Positions 17,993 to 26,424 are shown, numbered from the stretch's first letter. The stretch is 64,000 nt of DNA from Rhodospira trueperi (GCF_900101965.1 NZ_FNAP01000002.1:1-64000); one strand, 5' to 3'. Program-made: numbers and translations. Notes: a model not told the origin generated them from the sequence alone.

Positions 17993-19389
17993 GCCGCCGC
18001 CTCCGCGTGCGCGGTTTCCATCTGCCCGTCCCAGGAGATGCGGCCGTTTTCGTTCTCAACCCGCCAGGGCCGGCGCACGCCGCCCACCGCCTCGGCCACC
18101 GCCAGTCCGGCCTGAAGCCCGTCCTCGTGGAAGCCGGCACCCATGTAGGCGCCGCAGAACCAGGTGTGCCGGTGGCCCTGGAGCCGCCAGACCTGCTTCT
18201 GCGCCGCCAAGCTCGCTCGGTCGAACAGCGGATGGTCGTACAGGAACCCCCGCACCACCGACCCCACCGCCGGCTCGCGCGGCGGGTTCAGGGTGACGAA
18301 CAGGGGCCGTTCGGTCTCAAGGCCCTGCAACCGGTTCATCCAGTAGGTCACGCAGACGGTGGGTGGATCTCCCGCCTCGCGGCCGACGATGGCGTTCCAA
18401 CTCGACCATGCCCGGCGCGCCCTGGGCATCAGGCTGGCGTCGGTGTGCAGAATGGCGCGGTTGCGGGTGTAGCGGAAGCCGCTGAGGATCGTGCGTTCGC
18501 GATCGTCGGGGTCGGCCAGCAGGGCCAGCGCCTCGTCGGCGTGGCACGCCAGCACGACGTCGTCGAACACGCGCGACTCCCCGCGCATGTCATCGACCCG
18601 CACGTTGCCCTGCTCGCGCCGGATGCGCACCACCTTGGTGTTCAGAAGCACTCGGTCGGCGAAAGGCGCGGTCAGCCGGCGCACGTATTCCCGGCTGCCG
18701 CCGTCCACGGTGCGCCACAGCGGTTGGTCGGTCAGGCGCAGCAGGCCATGATTGTCGAAAAAGCGGATGAAGGCGGCGGCCGGATAGTCCCGCATGTCGG
18801 CCACCGGCGTGGACCAGATGGCCGCGCCCATGGGCAGCAGGTGGTCCTCGATGAACGGACGGCCGTAGCGGTGGGCGTTCAGATACTCCCCCAGGGTCAT
18901 GTGCTCCGACCGCGGATCGGCCAGAAAAGCCGGAGCCTGCCGATAGAAGCGCACCAGATCGCGCATCATCGACCAGAAACGCGGCCGTGCCGCGTTCATG
19001 GGTTGGGCGAACAGCGCCCTCAGGCCGTCCCCCGAGTACTCCAGCCCACCGTCGTCCAGCGAGGCGCCGAAGCTCATGTCGCTGTCCTTGGTCGGGACGC
19101 CGAGGTGGTCGAACAGCGCCACGAGGTTCGGATAATTCCGCTCATTGTAGACGATGAAGCCGGTATCGACGGCCACCGCCTGATCGTCTCGGCCCGGGGC
19201 CTCCACGGTGTTGGAGTGCCCGCCGATGTAATCGCCGCGCTCGTAGACCGTAACCTGGTGATGCTGACTGAGCAGCCAGGCGGCGCTCATGCCGGCAATG
19301 CCGGTGCCGATCACGGCGATGGTTCGGCGTGGCCCCTGTCCGGGGGCGATGGCCCCGGGTGGCGCGGTCGATGCAGCCTGTGACGTCAT
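17989..19389 (-). CDS. FAD-dependent amine oxidase / NAD(P)-binding protein (COG2907)
   Basis: Start ATG 19389 has AAGGGG 10 nt upstream and gives 466 residues; the longer frame runs into the promoter. The dinucleotide-binding motif 'IAVIGTGIAGMSAAWLLSQHHQVTVYERGDYIGGHSNT' covers about residues 24-61. Later blocks ('GFIVYNERNYPNLVALFDHLGV', 'TYWMNRLQGLETERPLFVTLNP') are typical of COG2907 oxidoreductases. The protein is probably an oxidase or desaturase-like enzyme acting on fatty acyl chains together with DUF1365 and CFA synthase; substrate unproven. First gene of the operon, about 80 bp downstream of a sigma-E-type promoter. Confidence 0.9.
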   Translation of the reverse strand: MTSQAASTAPPGAIAPGQGPRRTIAVIGTGIAGMSAAWLLSQHHQVTVYERGDYIGGHSNTVEAPGRDDQAVAVDTGFIVYNERNYPNLVALFDHLGVPTKDSDMSFGASLDDGGLEYSGDGLRALFAQPMNAARPRFWSMMRDLVRFYRQAPAFLADPRSEHMTLGEYLNAHRYGRPFIEDHLLPMGAAIWSTPVADMRDYPAAAFIRFFDNHGLLRLTDQPLWRTVDGGSREYVRRLTAPFADRVLLNTKVVRIRREQGNVRVDDMRGESRVFDDVVLACHADEALALLADPDDRERTILSGFRYTRNRAILHTDASLMPRARRAWSSWNAIVGREAGDPPTVCVTYWMNRLQGLETERPLFVTLNPPREPAVGSVVRGFLYDHPLFDRASLAAQKQVWRLQGHRHTWFCGAYMGAGFHEDGLQAGLAVAEAVGGVRRPWRVENENGRISWDGQMETAHAEAAA

Positions 19390-19469
19390 GGTGGCGATTC
19401 CCCTTGAACCCCGCGGTTCTCGTCCCGATTCATGCCCGTATTCGGCACAGTGACCCAATCCTGGTCCCG

Positions 19470-19497
19470 TTTACGCCCTGCGAACCGGCCCGGATCA
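19470..19497 (-). promoter_or_regulatory. sigma-E (ECF/RpoE-ChrR type) promoter of the lipid operon
   Basis: On the minus strand TGATCC is followed after 18 bp by TAAACG. This matches the TGATC...TAA consensus of the Rhodobacter RpoE regulon and the promoter of the adjacent rpoE gene. Transcription would begin about 70 bp before the amine oxidase ATG. Confidence 0.75.
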
Positions 19498-19640
19498 CTG
19501 AAGGTGGGGCCGGCGCGACCATGTTCCCAGTACCCAAGTCGGAGATGCGCTGTTAGGGTTTCCGCGAGGGAAGAGCGGGAGCTTGGGTTGGGAAATCGGA
19601 CTTTGGGCGCGTCCAAGGACGGAGAAATGTGACGCGCCTG

Positions 19641-19667
19641 TGATCCGGTGTCCCATGCGGACGTAAG
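19641..19667 (+). promoter_or_regulatory. sigma-E autoregulated promoter of rpoE-chrR
   Basis: TGATCC (19641-19646) is followed after 17 bp by TAAG (19664-19667). It matches the RpoE-ChrR consensus and the divergent promoter at 19470-19497. The rpoE start at 19786 lies about 110 bp downstream of the probable start of transcription. Confidence 0.78.
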
Positions 19668-19785
19668 AAAGGTCGGATATGACGACGTGGCAGCCGAACC
19701 GATGCTTGCACCCGAGGTTCTCTCCGCGCGCGCCGCGGGTCGATCTCCCGCTGGGTCCGCTCCCCGGGAACGGGGAGGTGAGCGC

Positions 19786-20352
19786 ATGACCAGTCTCGCG
19801 GTGGACGCCGACGCCCTGACCGGTTGGGTCCGGGCGGTCGCCGAACGTCAGGACCAGGGCGCCTTTGTCTCGCTGTTCGAGCATTTCGGGCCGCGCGTGA
19901 AGGGGTTCCTGATGCGCCAGGGGGCGGCCGAGAGCGAGGCCGAGGATCTGGCCCAGGACGTGATGCTCACGGTCTGGCGAAAGGCGGCGCAATTCGACCC
20001 GTCCAAGGCCGCCGTCAGCACCTGGATCTTCACCATCGCCCGCAACCGGCGCATCGACGTGTTGCGGCGCGAGCGCCGGCCCGAGCCGGACGCCGAGGAT
20101 CCCATGCTGGTGGGCGAGCCCGAGCCGTCGGCCGAGGCGCACCTGACCACGGCGCAGGTACAGACCCGCATTCGCGAGGCCATGGCGACCCTGCCGGCCG
20201 AGCAGGCCGAGGTGCTCACGTTGTCGTTCTATGAGGACATTCCGCATTCCGAGATCGCCGAGCGCCTTGAGATTCCGCTCGGCACCGTGAAATCCCGTCT
20301 GCGTCTGGCCTTCCGCAAGGTCAAGGCCCTGGTTGGAGAAGAGTTGGCATGA
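19786..20352 (+). CDS. rpoE: RpoE-type ECF sigma factor (ECF11 group, singlet-oxygen response)
   Basis: I chose the ATG at 19786, preceded by GGGGAGG; the longer frame starts within the promoter. The 188-residue protein has a sigma region 2 ('EAEDLAQDVMLTVWRKAAQFDPSKAAVSTWIFTIARNRRIDVLRRERR') and region 4 ('LPAEQAEVLTLSFYEDIPHSEIAERLEIPLGTVKSRLRLAFRKVK'). It is followed, with a 4-bp overlap, by a ChrR-type zinc anti-sigma factor, the arrangement of Rhodobacter rpoE-chrR. It should redirect RNA polymerase to TGATC-N18-TAA promoters when singlet oxygen or organic peroxides release it from ChrR. Confidence 0.93.
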   Translation: MTSLAVDADALTGWVRAVAERQDQGAFVSLFEHFGPRVKGFLMRQGAAESEAEDLAQDVMLTVWRKAAQFDPSKAAVSTWIFTIARNRRIDVLRRERRPEPDAEDPMLVGEPEPSAEAHLTTAQVQTRIREAMATLPAEQAEVLTLSFYEDIPHSEIAERLEIPLGTVKSRLRLAFRKVKALVGEELA

Positions 20353-21041
20353 CCGTGAAGCACCACCCCAGCGAGGCGCTACTGCTCGCCTATGCCGCCG
20401 GGCAACTGGGCGAGGGGCTGTCGCTGCTGATCGCGACACACATGACGTACTGCCCCGCGTGCCGGGGCGTGGTGGCGGACGCCGAAGCCATGGGCGGCGC
20501 CCTGCTGGAGGACAGCGCGGCGGTGAAGCTGTCGGAGGGCGCCCTGTCCGCCGTGCTGGCCCGTCTGGACGCGCCGATGTCGGCGCAGGCCGATCCGACG
20601 CCCGTGACGCGGCGCCGTGCGACCTCGTCGCCGGCCCGACAGGCCGGGCAGGACGGGATTCGGCTGCCGGCGCCGATCCGGGCCTATGTCGGCGATATCG
20701 CCCACGCCCGGTGGCAGTGGGTGGCGCCGGGGGTGCGCCAGCTCGACCTGATGCAGCGGCCCAAGGGGCGCGACACGGCGCGACTTCTGCGCATCTCCCC
20801 GGGGCGGGTGCTGCCGCATCACGGGCATGCCGGCCTGGAACTGACGGTGGTGCTCCAGGGCTCGTTCTCCGACGAGCAGGGCCGGTTCACGCCCGGCGAT
20901 CTGGCCGAACTGGACCGTGACGACAACCACCAGCCCATCGCCGATTCGGGCGAGGACTGCATCTGCGTCATCGGCACCGACGCGCCGTTGCGCTTCTCCG
21001 GCCTGCTGCCGCGCATGATGGCGCCGATGATGGGGTTTTGA
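20349..21041 (+). CDS. chrR: ChrR-type zinc anti-sigma factor with C-terminal cupin domain
   Basis: The 230-residue protein has the ZAS zinc ligands at the same positions as Rhodobacter ChrR: His6, His31, Cys35 and Cys38 ('HMTYCPAC'). The N-terminal ~85 residues would bind and inhibit RpoE. The C-terminal half is a ChrR cupin-like domain ('RLLRISPGRVLPHHGHAGLELTVVLQGSFSDEQGRFTPGDLAELD') which senses the signal. Start overlaps the rpoE stop (ATGA), so the two are made together. It is followed by an intrinsic terminator. Confidence 0.93.
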   Translation: MTVKHHPSEALLLAYAAGQLGEGLSLLIATHMTYCPACRGVVADAEAMGGALLEDSAAVKLSEGALSAVLARLDAPMSAQADPTPVTRRRATSSPARQAGQDGIRLPAPIRAYVGDIAHARWQWVAPGVRQLDLMQRPKGRDTARLLRISPGRVLPHHGHAGLELTVVLQGSFSDEQGRFTPGDLAELDRDDNHQPIADSGEDCICVIGTDAPLRFSGLLPRMMAPMMGF

Positions 21042-21100
21042 GGGGGTCCCGATTTCACTTGCGCACCCCATCAAAACCCGTATGGTGCTCGCCCGTTGCG

Positions 21101-21148
21101 GACGCACCCGGCCCTTGTCAGGGGCCGACCGGTGCGTCTCGCTTTTTT
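21101..21148 (+). terminator. rho-independent terminator of rpoE-chrR
   Basis: GACGCACC-CGGCCC and GGGCCG-ACCGGTGCGTC form a long GC-rich stem, followed by TCGCTTTTTT. It closes the rpoE-chrR unit 60 bp past chrR and precedes speD. Confidence 0.8.
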
Positions 21149-21224
21149 GGCACCAACCACAGATGAGGCTTGTTCGACGAAACAAGACCCTTCGGGTTCA
21201 ACGCTGGTTTGAGGGAGCTGGAAT

Positions 21225-21725
21225 ATGCGCTATGCGTCCCCCCAATTGGCGGTGAATACTGAAGCGGAGGCCCACGCAGCCCGAGCAGAGGTAAGATCCG
21301 TTCCGTCCGTCCACCTCAAGGCCGTTCCCAACGAGCCGCCCATGAGCGAGGACAGGCTAGACCACTTCATTACCGAGAATGGGCTGACATTCGCGGGCCG
21401 GCACCTGATCCTCGACCTTTGGGAGGCCAAGGGCATCGACGATCTGGAGCGTGTCGAACAGGCCATGCGGGAGGCCGTCCGGGTCGCCGGCGCCACCCTG
21501 CTGCACATCCACCTGCACCACTTCTCGCCCAACGGCGGGGTGTCCGGGGTGGCGGTGCTGGCCGAATCCCACATCAGCATCCACACGTGGCCCGAATGCG
21601 GCTACGCGGCGCTGGACATCTTCATGTGCGGCGACGCCGAGCCCATGAAGACGATCCAGGTGTTCCGCGATGCCTTCGAGACCACCCGGAGCCAGATCGC
21701 CGAGCACAAGCGCGGCGTCGTCTGA
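21225..21725 (+). CDS. speD: S-adenosylmethionine decarboxylase proenzyme
   Basis: The 166-residue protein carries the class 1B AdoMetDC core: 'FAGRHLILDLWEAKGIDD', 'LLHIHLHHFSPNGGVSGVAVLAESHISIHTWPECGYAALDIFMCG'. Autocleavage between Glu114 and Ser115 would create the pyruvoyl cofactor; His and Cys of the active site are present. It supplies decarboxylated SAM for spermidine synthesis. The start at 21225 has GGGAG 8 nt upstream and gives an N-terminal extension of about 45 residues compared with the usual 120-residue enzyme; an internal ATG at residue 40 (MSEDRLDHF) would give the standard length. Confidence 0.92.
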   Translation: MRYASPQLAVNTEAEAHAARAEVRSVPSVHLKAVPNEPPMSEDRLDHFITENGLTFAGRHLILDLWEAKGIDDLERVEQAMREAVRVAGATLLHIHLHHFSPNGGVSGVAVLAESHISIHTWPECGYAALDIFMCGDAEPMKTIQVFRDAFETTRSQIAEHKRGVV

Positions 21726-21797
21726 TCCGGGGACCGTTTCCTGATGTATGACGGTCGCGGGTGCGCCCGCGCCCGCGTTCCCCCGTGGAGATGGCCG

Positions 21798-23057
21798 ATG
21801 TCCTCCATTGCCCTGCGCGCGGATCCGTCCTGCGCGCCCCCGCCCGCCTGCCGGCTGCCGGAGCCGGCGCCATGCGGCCCCGCGCTGACGGTCGTGCGTC
21901 GCCCTCCGGAGTGGGTCGCGCCCGGCCTGACGCGCAAGATCGCCGCCTTCCTCGACCGCCGGCCCGCCACCCCGTGTCTGGTGGTGGACCTTGACGTGGT
22001 CGAGGCGAACTATCACGCCCTGCGGGCCGCGTTGCCCGAGGCGGAGGTGTACTACGCCGTCAAGGCCAACCCGGCGCCGCCCCTGGTGGCGCGGCTGATC
22101 GGTCTGGGCGCGCGCCTGGACACCGCCAGCCTGCCGGAGATCGACCTGTGCCTGGCCCTGGGGGCCGATCCGGCGCACCTGTCCTACGGCAACACCATCA
22201 AGAAGGCGGCCGACATCGCCGCCGCGCACGAGCGCGGTGTGCGTCTGTTCGCCTTCGATGCCGAGGAGGAGCTGCGCAAGATCGCCGCCCATGCCCCCGG
22301 TGCCCAGGTGTTCTGCCGCCTGCTGACCGACAACGCCGGGGCCGAATGGCCGCTGTCGCGCAAATTCGGCTGTTCGTCGGCCATGGCGCGCGACCTGATG
22401 CGGCTGGCGGCGCGGTTGGGCCTGGAGCCGGTCGGGCTGTCGTTCCATGTCGGCTCGCAACAGACCGATCCGGCGCAGTGGGACCATGCCCTGGCGCCGG
22501 TGGCGGACCTGTTCCGCGACCTGCGCGCGGACGGTCTGGCGCCGTCCATGGTGAACCTGGGGGGCGGCCTGCCGACCCGCTACACCCGGCCAGTGCCGGA
22601 GGTGGCGGCGTATGGCGCGCGGATTCGCGAGGCGGTGGCTCGCCTGTTCGACGCCCCGCCCCGGCTGATCGTCGAGCCCGGGCGCGGGCTGGTCGGCGAT
22701 GCCGGCGTGCTGGAGACCGAGGTGGTGCTGGTGGCCCGCAAGGACGAGACGGAGGCGCGCCGCTGGGTGTTCCTCGACGCCGGGCGTTTCAACGGGCTGG
22801 CGGAGACCGAGGGCGAGGCCATCCGCTATCCGATCACCGCGCCGGACGCGACGGACGGCGAGCCGGACGGCCCGGTCGTGCTGGCCGGTCCCACCTGCGA
22901 CAGCGTGGATGTGCTCTACGACCGCGCCGGCGTCCGCCTGCCACTGTCACTGAAGGCCGGCGACCGGCTGCGGCTGTTGTCCACCGGCGCCTACACCACC
23001 ACGTATTCCACCGTCGGCTTCAACGGCTTCGCGCCGCTGGAGGCGCATTACGTCTGA
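21798..23057 (+). CDS. ornithine (lysine) decarboxylase, PLP fold type III
   Basis: The 419-residue product from ATG 21798 (GGAG 8 nt upstream) has the alanine-racemase-like barrel with the PLP lysine Lys89 in 'YYAVKANP', 'LSFHVGSQQTDP', the phosphate-binding 'NLGGGLPTRY', 'EPGRGLVGDAG', and the second active-site Cys in 'GPTCDSVDVLY'. This is the eukaryotic-type ornithine decarboxylase that makes putrescine, in keeping with speD 72 bp upstream; together they would supply spermidine precursors. Substrate choice between ornithine and lysine cannot be fixed from sequence alone. The N-terminal 35 residues are Pro/Ala-rich. Confidence 0.88.
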   Translation: MSSIALRADPSCAPPPACRLPEPAPCGPALTVVRRPPEWVAPGLTRKIAAFLDRRPATPCLVVDLDVVEANYHALRAALPEAEVYYAVKANPAPPLVARLIGLGARLDTASLPEIDLCLALGADPAHLSYGNTIKKAADIAAAHERGVRLFAFDAEEELRKIAAHAPGAQVFCRLLTDNAGAEWPLSRKFGCSSAMARDLMRLAARLGLEPVGLSFHVGSQQTDPAQWDHALAPVADLFRDLRADGLAPSMVNLGGGLPTRYTRPVPEVAAYGARIREAVARLFDAPPRLIVEPGRGLVGDAGVLETEVVLVARKDETEARRWVFLDAGRFNGLAETEGEAIRYPITAPDATDGEPDGPVVLAGPTCDSVDVLYDRAGVRLPLSLKAGDRLRLLSTGAYTTTYSTVGFNGFAPLEAHYV

Positions 23058-23061
23058 CCGC

Positions 23062-23240
23062 GCCCGTGGTCACGACGCTCTGCGTCCCCTTCCCGCGACC
23101 CGTGCGCCGGCGGGCTGATACGCCGGCACGAGGGGAGGGGGCGCTTGCCCGGGCCGATCAGGTCGGCGCGGTCCGGGCGCTTCAAGGCGTCGCGCAGCAG
23201 CGGCGAGTTCTCTGGATCATGTTCCCGCGGGAACGCCGTG
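23062..23240 (-). pseudogene. decayed 3' fragment of a ygiQ (radical SAM) gene
   Basis: Read on the minus strand, the segment encodes '[15 protein letters not shown]' and '[10 protein letters not shown]', nearly identical to the C-terminal part of the intact YgiQ protein at 44551-46584. The DNA matches that gene from 'CGCGCCCGTGGTCACGA' to 'GGAACGCC', with small deletions that shift the frame after 'GPGKR'. There is no start codon and the upstream ~2 kb of ygiQ is missing: the FUSC gene occupies that place. It is a relic with no expected product. Confidence 0.85.
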
Positions 23241-23271
23241 TGCGGGCGGCGTTCCCGAACTCGCCGGGTGG

Positions 23272-24369
23272 CTATGCGGCTCCCCCATCGGCCAGACGGG
23301 CCGGGATCAGGCGCCGCAGCGCGCGGCGAACCCGGTCCCGGACGCCGCTGTTGTGTAGGCAGACTCCGCCCGCGAGGCCCACCAGACAGCCCAGGACCGT
23401 ATCCAGGAAACGGGCGCTCATGAGCGCGCCTGCCGCACCCGTTTCATCCAGGTGCGCGGCGTCCGCCAGCAGGATGGTCAGCGGCGTGACGAAGACCACG
23501 GCGAACGCGTAATGGCGCACCACGATCGTCTCGATCGCGAAGGACAGCGCCATCATGATCAGGGCCAACGTCCAGGGCGTCAGCGGCACCAACAGGATGA
23601 CGCCGGCGAGAAGCACGCCCAGGGCCGTGCCCACCAGTCGGTGGAGCTGGCGCTCCCAGACCGCCCGCAGCGACGAGGCGCCCTGGATGACCGCCAGACA
23701 GCTCACCGGCACCCAGTAGGCTTTTTCCATGTCCAGGATCTGCGCCAGGACCAGGGCCAGTCCGACGAACGCGCCGATGATCACCGGCTCGACGATGATG
23801 AAGTCGAAGGTGGGATCCGGGCGCGGCGGCACCGGTTTCGGCGCGCGGGTGCGCAGATCGTAGAGGCTGTAGGCGAACCCGATGATGCAGGACAGCAGGC
23901 ACCCCATGCTGACCAGCCCCACGTAGAGCGGGACCTCGATCACCTCCAGCGGCAAGTAGGCGCCGATGGACGCCGCCATGACGAAGAACAGCGCGCCGGG
24001 CATGCCCAGGCCGTAGAAGCGCGCCACCATCAGGGCCATGATGGCAATGAAGCACAGCGCCGGCATCATGACCGGGGGGAAGAAGTGGCTGATCACCCCC
24101 AGGGTGAAGCAGGCGGTCAGGCTGAAGGCGCAGGCCATCAGGACAAGCATGCGGTGCGACAGGGGCGTCGGCGGCAGGTAGATCAGCACCAGCCCGCCCA
24201 GCGCCGAGGCCTGCCCGAACTCCACGTGTCCGAACCACGCGCCGGTCAGCATCGGTGCCCCGGTGGCCAGGGCCGCCGCCACCGGCATGTGCCAGGGGCG
24301 GTCGGCGGTGCGGATCTGGGCGAACGTTCTGGCCTCATTGATGAGGGTGGTCTTCAGACGTTGAAACAT
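23272..24369 (-). CDS. FUSC-family membrane transporter (aromatic acid/efflux-type)
   Basis: The 365-residue protein has about ten hydrophobic helices arranged as two similar halves, each starting near a charged loop; the second half includes 'YWVPVSCLAVIQGASSLRAVWERQLHRLVGTALGVLLAG', the pattern of the fusaric acid resistance (FUSC) family. Such proteins form part of efflux systems for aromatic acids. No membrane-fusion or outer-membrane partner is adjacent, so it may act alone. It stands between a ygiQ fragment and a long intergenic repeat, in the place where the ygiQ body would have been. Confidence 0.8.
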   Translation of the reverse strand: MFQRLKTTLINEARTFAQIRTADRPWHMPVAAALATGAPMLTGAWFGHVEFGQASALGGLVLIYLPPTPLSHRMLVLMACAFSLTACFTLGVISHFFPPVMMPALCFIAIMALMVARFYGLGMPGALFFVMAASIGAYLPLEVIEVPLYVGLVSMGCLLSCIIGFAYSLYDLRTRAPKPVPPRPDPTFDFIIVEPVIIGAFVGLALVLAQILDMEKAYWVPVSCLAVIQGASSLRAVWERQLHRLVGTALGVLLAGVILLVPLTPWTLALIMMALSFAIETIVVRHYAFAVVFVTPLTILLADAAHLDETGAAGALMSARFLDTVLGCLVGLAGGVCLHNSGVRDRVRRALRRLIPARLADGGAA

Positions 24370-24430
24370 CGCAACACGATCCTCTCATACGGGATCCGGA
24401 TGAATGATTCGGGTCCGGAGCGTGCCGCCC

Positions 24431-24742
24431 GTCTCCTCCCCCCGGAGGCTATCGTAGTCACACGTCTTTCCGCCGAAGCGGTGGCTCTTCGCTCGCGCGA
24501 CATCTTGACTCGTCATTGCTTCACCCTCGTCGCAAGACGAAGGTGAAGCAATCCAGGGCACAAAACGCAAGTATCCGCCCTGGATTGCCCCATATATTTT
24601 ATTTGGGCTTCGCTCCTCGCAATGACGAGCATAAGTGAAGATATGTGAATATGATAGCCTATCCAGGGGAGGGCGTTCGGTTCGCGCCTGGGGCGCCCAG
24701 CCGTTCACTTCGGAGGCCGTGCGGCCAAAATGAGAACTGCTG
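24431..24742 (+). repeat. long intergenic repeat, family D copy 1
   Basis: About 310 bp, closely matching 46721-47031. Recognisable blocks in order: TCACACGTCTTTCCGCCGAAGCGG; CGTCATTGC (24511-24519) with its partner GCAATGACG (24619-24627); GCAATCCAGGGC/CCTGGATTGCCCC; GATAGCCTATCCAGGGGAGGG; TTCGGAGGCCGTGCGGCCAAAA; GAGAACTGCTG. The two halves carry nested hairpins. No protein is encoded on either strand. Confidence 0.8.
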
Positions 24743-24757
24743 ACATTTCGGGACGGA

Positions 24758-26065
24758 TCATCCAACGCCAGAAGACGAGCCGGTCCACACCATCCGCGCT
24801 GCGTAGAACCCATCCATGCCCCCAACCTCCGCCAAGTGGCAGGGCAGCGTCCGCAGGTCGCCGTCGGGCGTGATCAGGTCGCCAAGGCAGCCCACCTCTT
24901 CCGGCGTAATGGGGTCTCGGGACAGGGCCGCATGCCGTTCCAGGGCGCCGGCCACCACCGTCGGCCCTTCCTCCGGTTGCAGCGAACAGACACAGTAGAC
25001 CAGCACCCCGCCGGGCCGTACGAGGCGGACGGCGGCGTCCAGCAGCGCCGCCTGGGTTTCGGCCAGGCCGGCCACGGCCTCCGGCGTCTTCAGCCACAGC
25101 GCGTCCGGGTGGCGGCGCAGCGTGCCGGTGGCGGAACAGGGCGCGTCCAGAAGAACGGCGTCGAACGGTTCCCCGTCGGGGCTCCAGGTCAGCACGTCGG
25201 CGGCGACCGGCCGCGCCGTCAGGCCGGTACGGTCCAGGTTCTCGCGCACCCGGTTCAGGCGGCCGTCCGAGCGGTCCAGCGCCGTGACCTCGGCGCCCGC
25301 CGCCGCCAGTTGCAGGGTCTTGCCGCCCGGCGCGGCGCACAGGTCGAGCACGCGCATCCCCGGCCGCGCGCGGAGCAGACGCGCCGGCAGGACGGCGGCG
25401 GCGTCCTGCACCCACCACGCTCCCTCGGCGTAGCCCGGAAGCTTGACAACCGGATCATGGTCGGGCGGCAGCCGCAGGCTGCCCGTGGGCAGGACCGCGG
25501 CCCCCAGGCGGTCGGCCCACAGCGCCGCCCCGGCCGCATCGCGCAGCGTCAGATCCAGTGGCGCCGGGAGCAGATGGGCGGCGGCAATGGCCCGCGCGGT
25601 CTCTTCCCCATAGGCCGTGCGCCAGCGTTTCCAGAGCCAATCCGGCGTGTTCAGGCGCGGGGCGTCCTGGGCGTTCCACCACGCCCGCCCCTCGCGGTCG
25701 AGCCGGCGCAGCACCGCGTTGACCAACCCCTTGTGCCCGCCCTGCTTCGCCGCCACGCACAGATCGACGGCCGTCGAGACGGCCGCGTGCGACGGCATCC
25801 CCAGCACCAGAAGCTGGGCCGCGCCCAGCCGCAGCACATGACGCACCGGGCGCGCCTTCGGCGGCAGCGGCCGTTGCAGGCAGCGGTCCAGCAGGGCGTC
25901 GATGCGGCCCAGGTGACGCAGGGTGGCGGCGACCAGGGAATGAACGAAGGCGCGGTCGCGCGCCTCCAGCCCCGCCACGGCGCCGCCCAGCACCTCGTCC
26001 AGGGGCCGGCGTCGATCAAGCACTTGGCGCAACGCGACCAGGGCGGCATGGCGGGAGGCGATCAT
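24758..26065 (-). CDS. rsmB: 16S rRNA m5C methyltransferase, RsmB/NOP2-Sun family
   Basis: The 435-residue protein combines an N-terminal NusB-like RNA-binding domain (about residues 1-135) with a Rossmann methyltransferase domain: SAM motif 'VLDLCAAPGGKTLQLA', the cysteine motifs 'LLDAPCSATGTLRRHPD' and 'VLVYCVCSLQPEEG' (nucleophile and release Cys). This is the architecture of RsmB, which methylates C967 of 16S rRNA. Length is as in E. coli (429). It lies upstream of nothing on its strand and diverges from tRNA-Met. Confidence 0.9.
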   Translation of the reverse strand: MIASRHAALVALRQVLDRRRPLDEVLGGAVAGLEARDRAFVHSLVAATLRHLGRIDALLDRCLQRPLPPKARPVRHVLRLGAAQLLVLGMPSHAAVSTAVDLCVAAKQGGHKGLVNAVLRRLDREGRAWWNAQDAPRLNTPDWLWKRWRTAYGEETARAIAAAHLLPAPLDLTLRDAAGAALWADRLGAAVLPTGSLRLPPDHDPVVKLPGYAEGAWWVQDAAAVLPARLLRARPGMRVLDLCAAPGGKTLQLAAAGAEVTALDRSDGRLNRVRENLDRTGLTARPVAADVLTWSPDGEPFDAVLLDAPCSATGTLRRHPDALWLKTPEAVAGLAETQAALLDAAVRLVRPGGVLVYCVCSLQPEEGPTVVAGALERHAALSRDPITPEEVGCLGDLITPDGDLRTLPCHLAEVGGMDGFYAARMVWTGSSSGVG

Positions 26066-26188
26066 GACCTTCGCTTACGCCCGCCCTGTCCGGCCGTCAA
26101 GACATGGGACATCGGCCACGGTCCCGCGCTTGACAACGGCGCGGGCCGGACCGTATATATCCGCTCCCTTTTCAAGCACCTCGTCCGT

Positions 26189-26265
26189 GGCGGAGTAGCT
26201 CAGCTGGTTAGAGCAGCGGAATCATAATCCGCGTGTCGGGGGTTCGAGTCCCTCCTCCGCTACCA
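26189..26265 (+). tRNA. tRNA-Met (anticodon CAT), with encoded CCA
   Basis: The 77-nt sequence folds as a cloverleaf: acceptor GGCGGAG/CTCCGCT (with one G-U pair), D arm AGCTCAGCTGGTTAGAGC, anticodon stem GCGGA/TCCGC with loop ATCATAA (anticodon CAT), T arm with GGTTCGAGTCC, and 3' ACCA. Lack of the initiator features and the overall sequence favour elongator tRNA-Met over initiator; tRNA-Ile2 with modified CAT is less likely. Confidence 0.92.
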
Positions 26266-26281
26266 AAATTCGCCAATGAGG

Positions 26282-26314
26282 AAAACGCCCTGCCGGCTTC
26301 GGTGGGGCGTTTTT
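26282..26314 (+). terminator. terminator after tRNA-Met (bidirectional)
   Basis: AAAACGCCC and GGGCGTTTT form a nine-pair stem around CGGCTTCGG-type loop, with a T run to the right and an A run to the left. It can stop transcription from both the tRNA and the convergent deacetylase gene. Confidence 0.85.
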
Positions 26315-26424
26315 CTTCGGTCCCGCGGGATCGTGTTTCGTTCCGGCGGATTGAGCCCGCCCGGGGCGGTTGGGCGAAGGTCGTCCTTCGCCTCGCCGAC
26401 AGACGAGCGGTTCGTGGCGCGGCC

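Noticed and set aside
26189-26265. tRNA-Met as a phage or island attachment site.
   Set aside because: No duplicated tRNA 3' end and no integrase gene were seen in the window; the neighbours are housekeeping genes.
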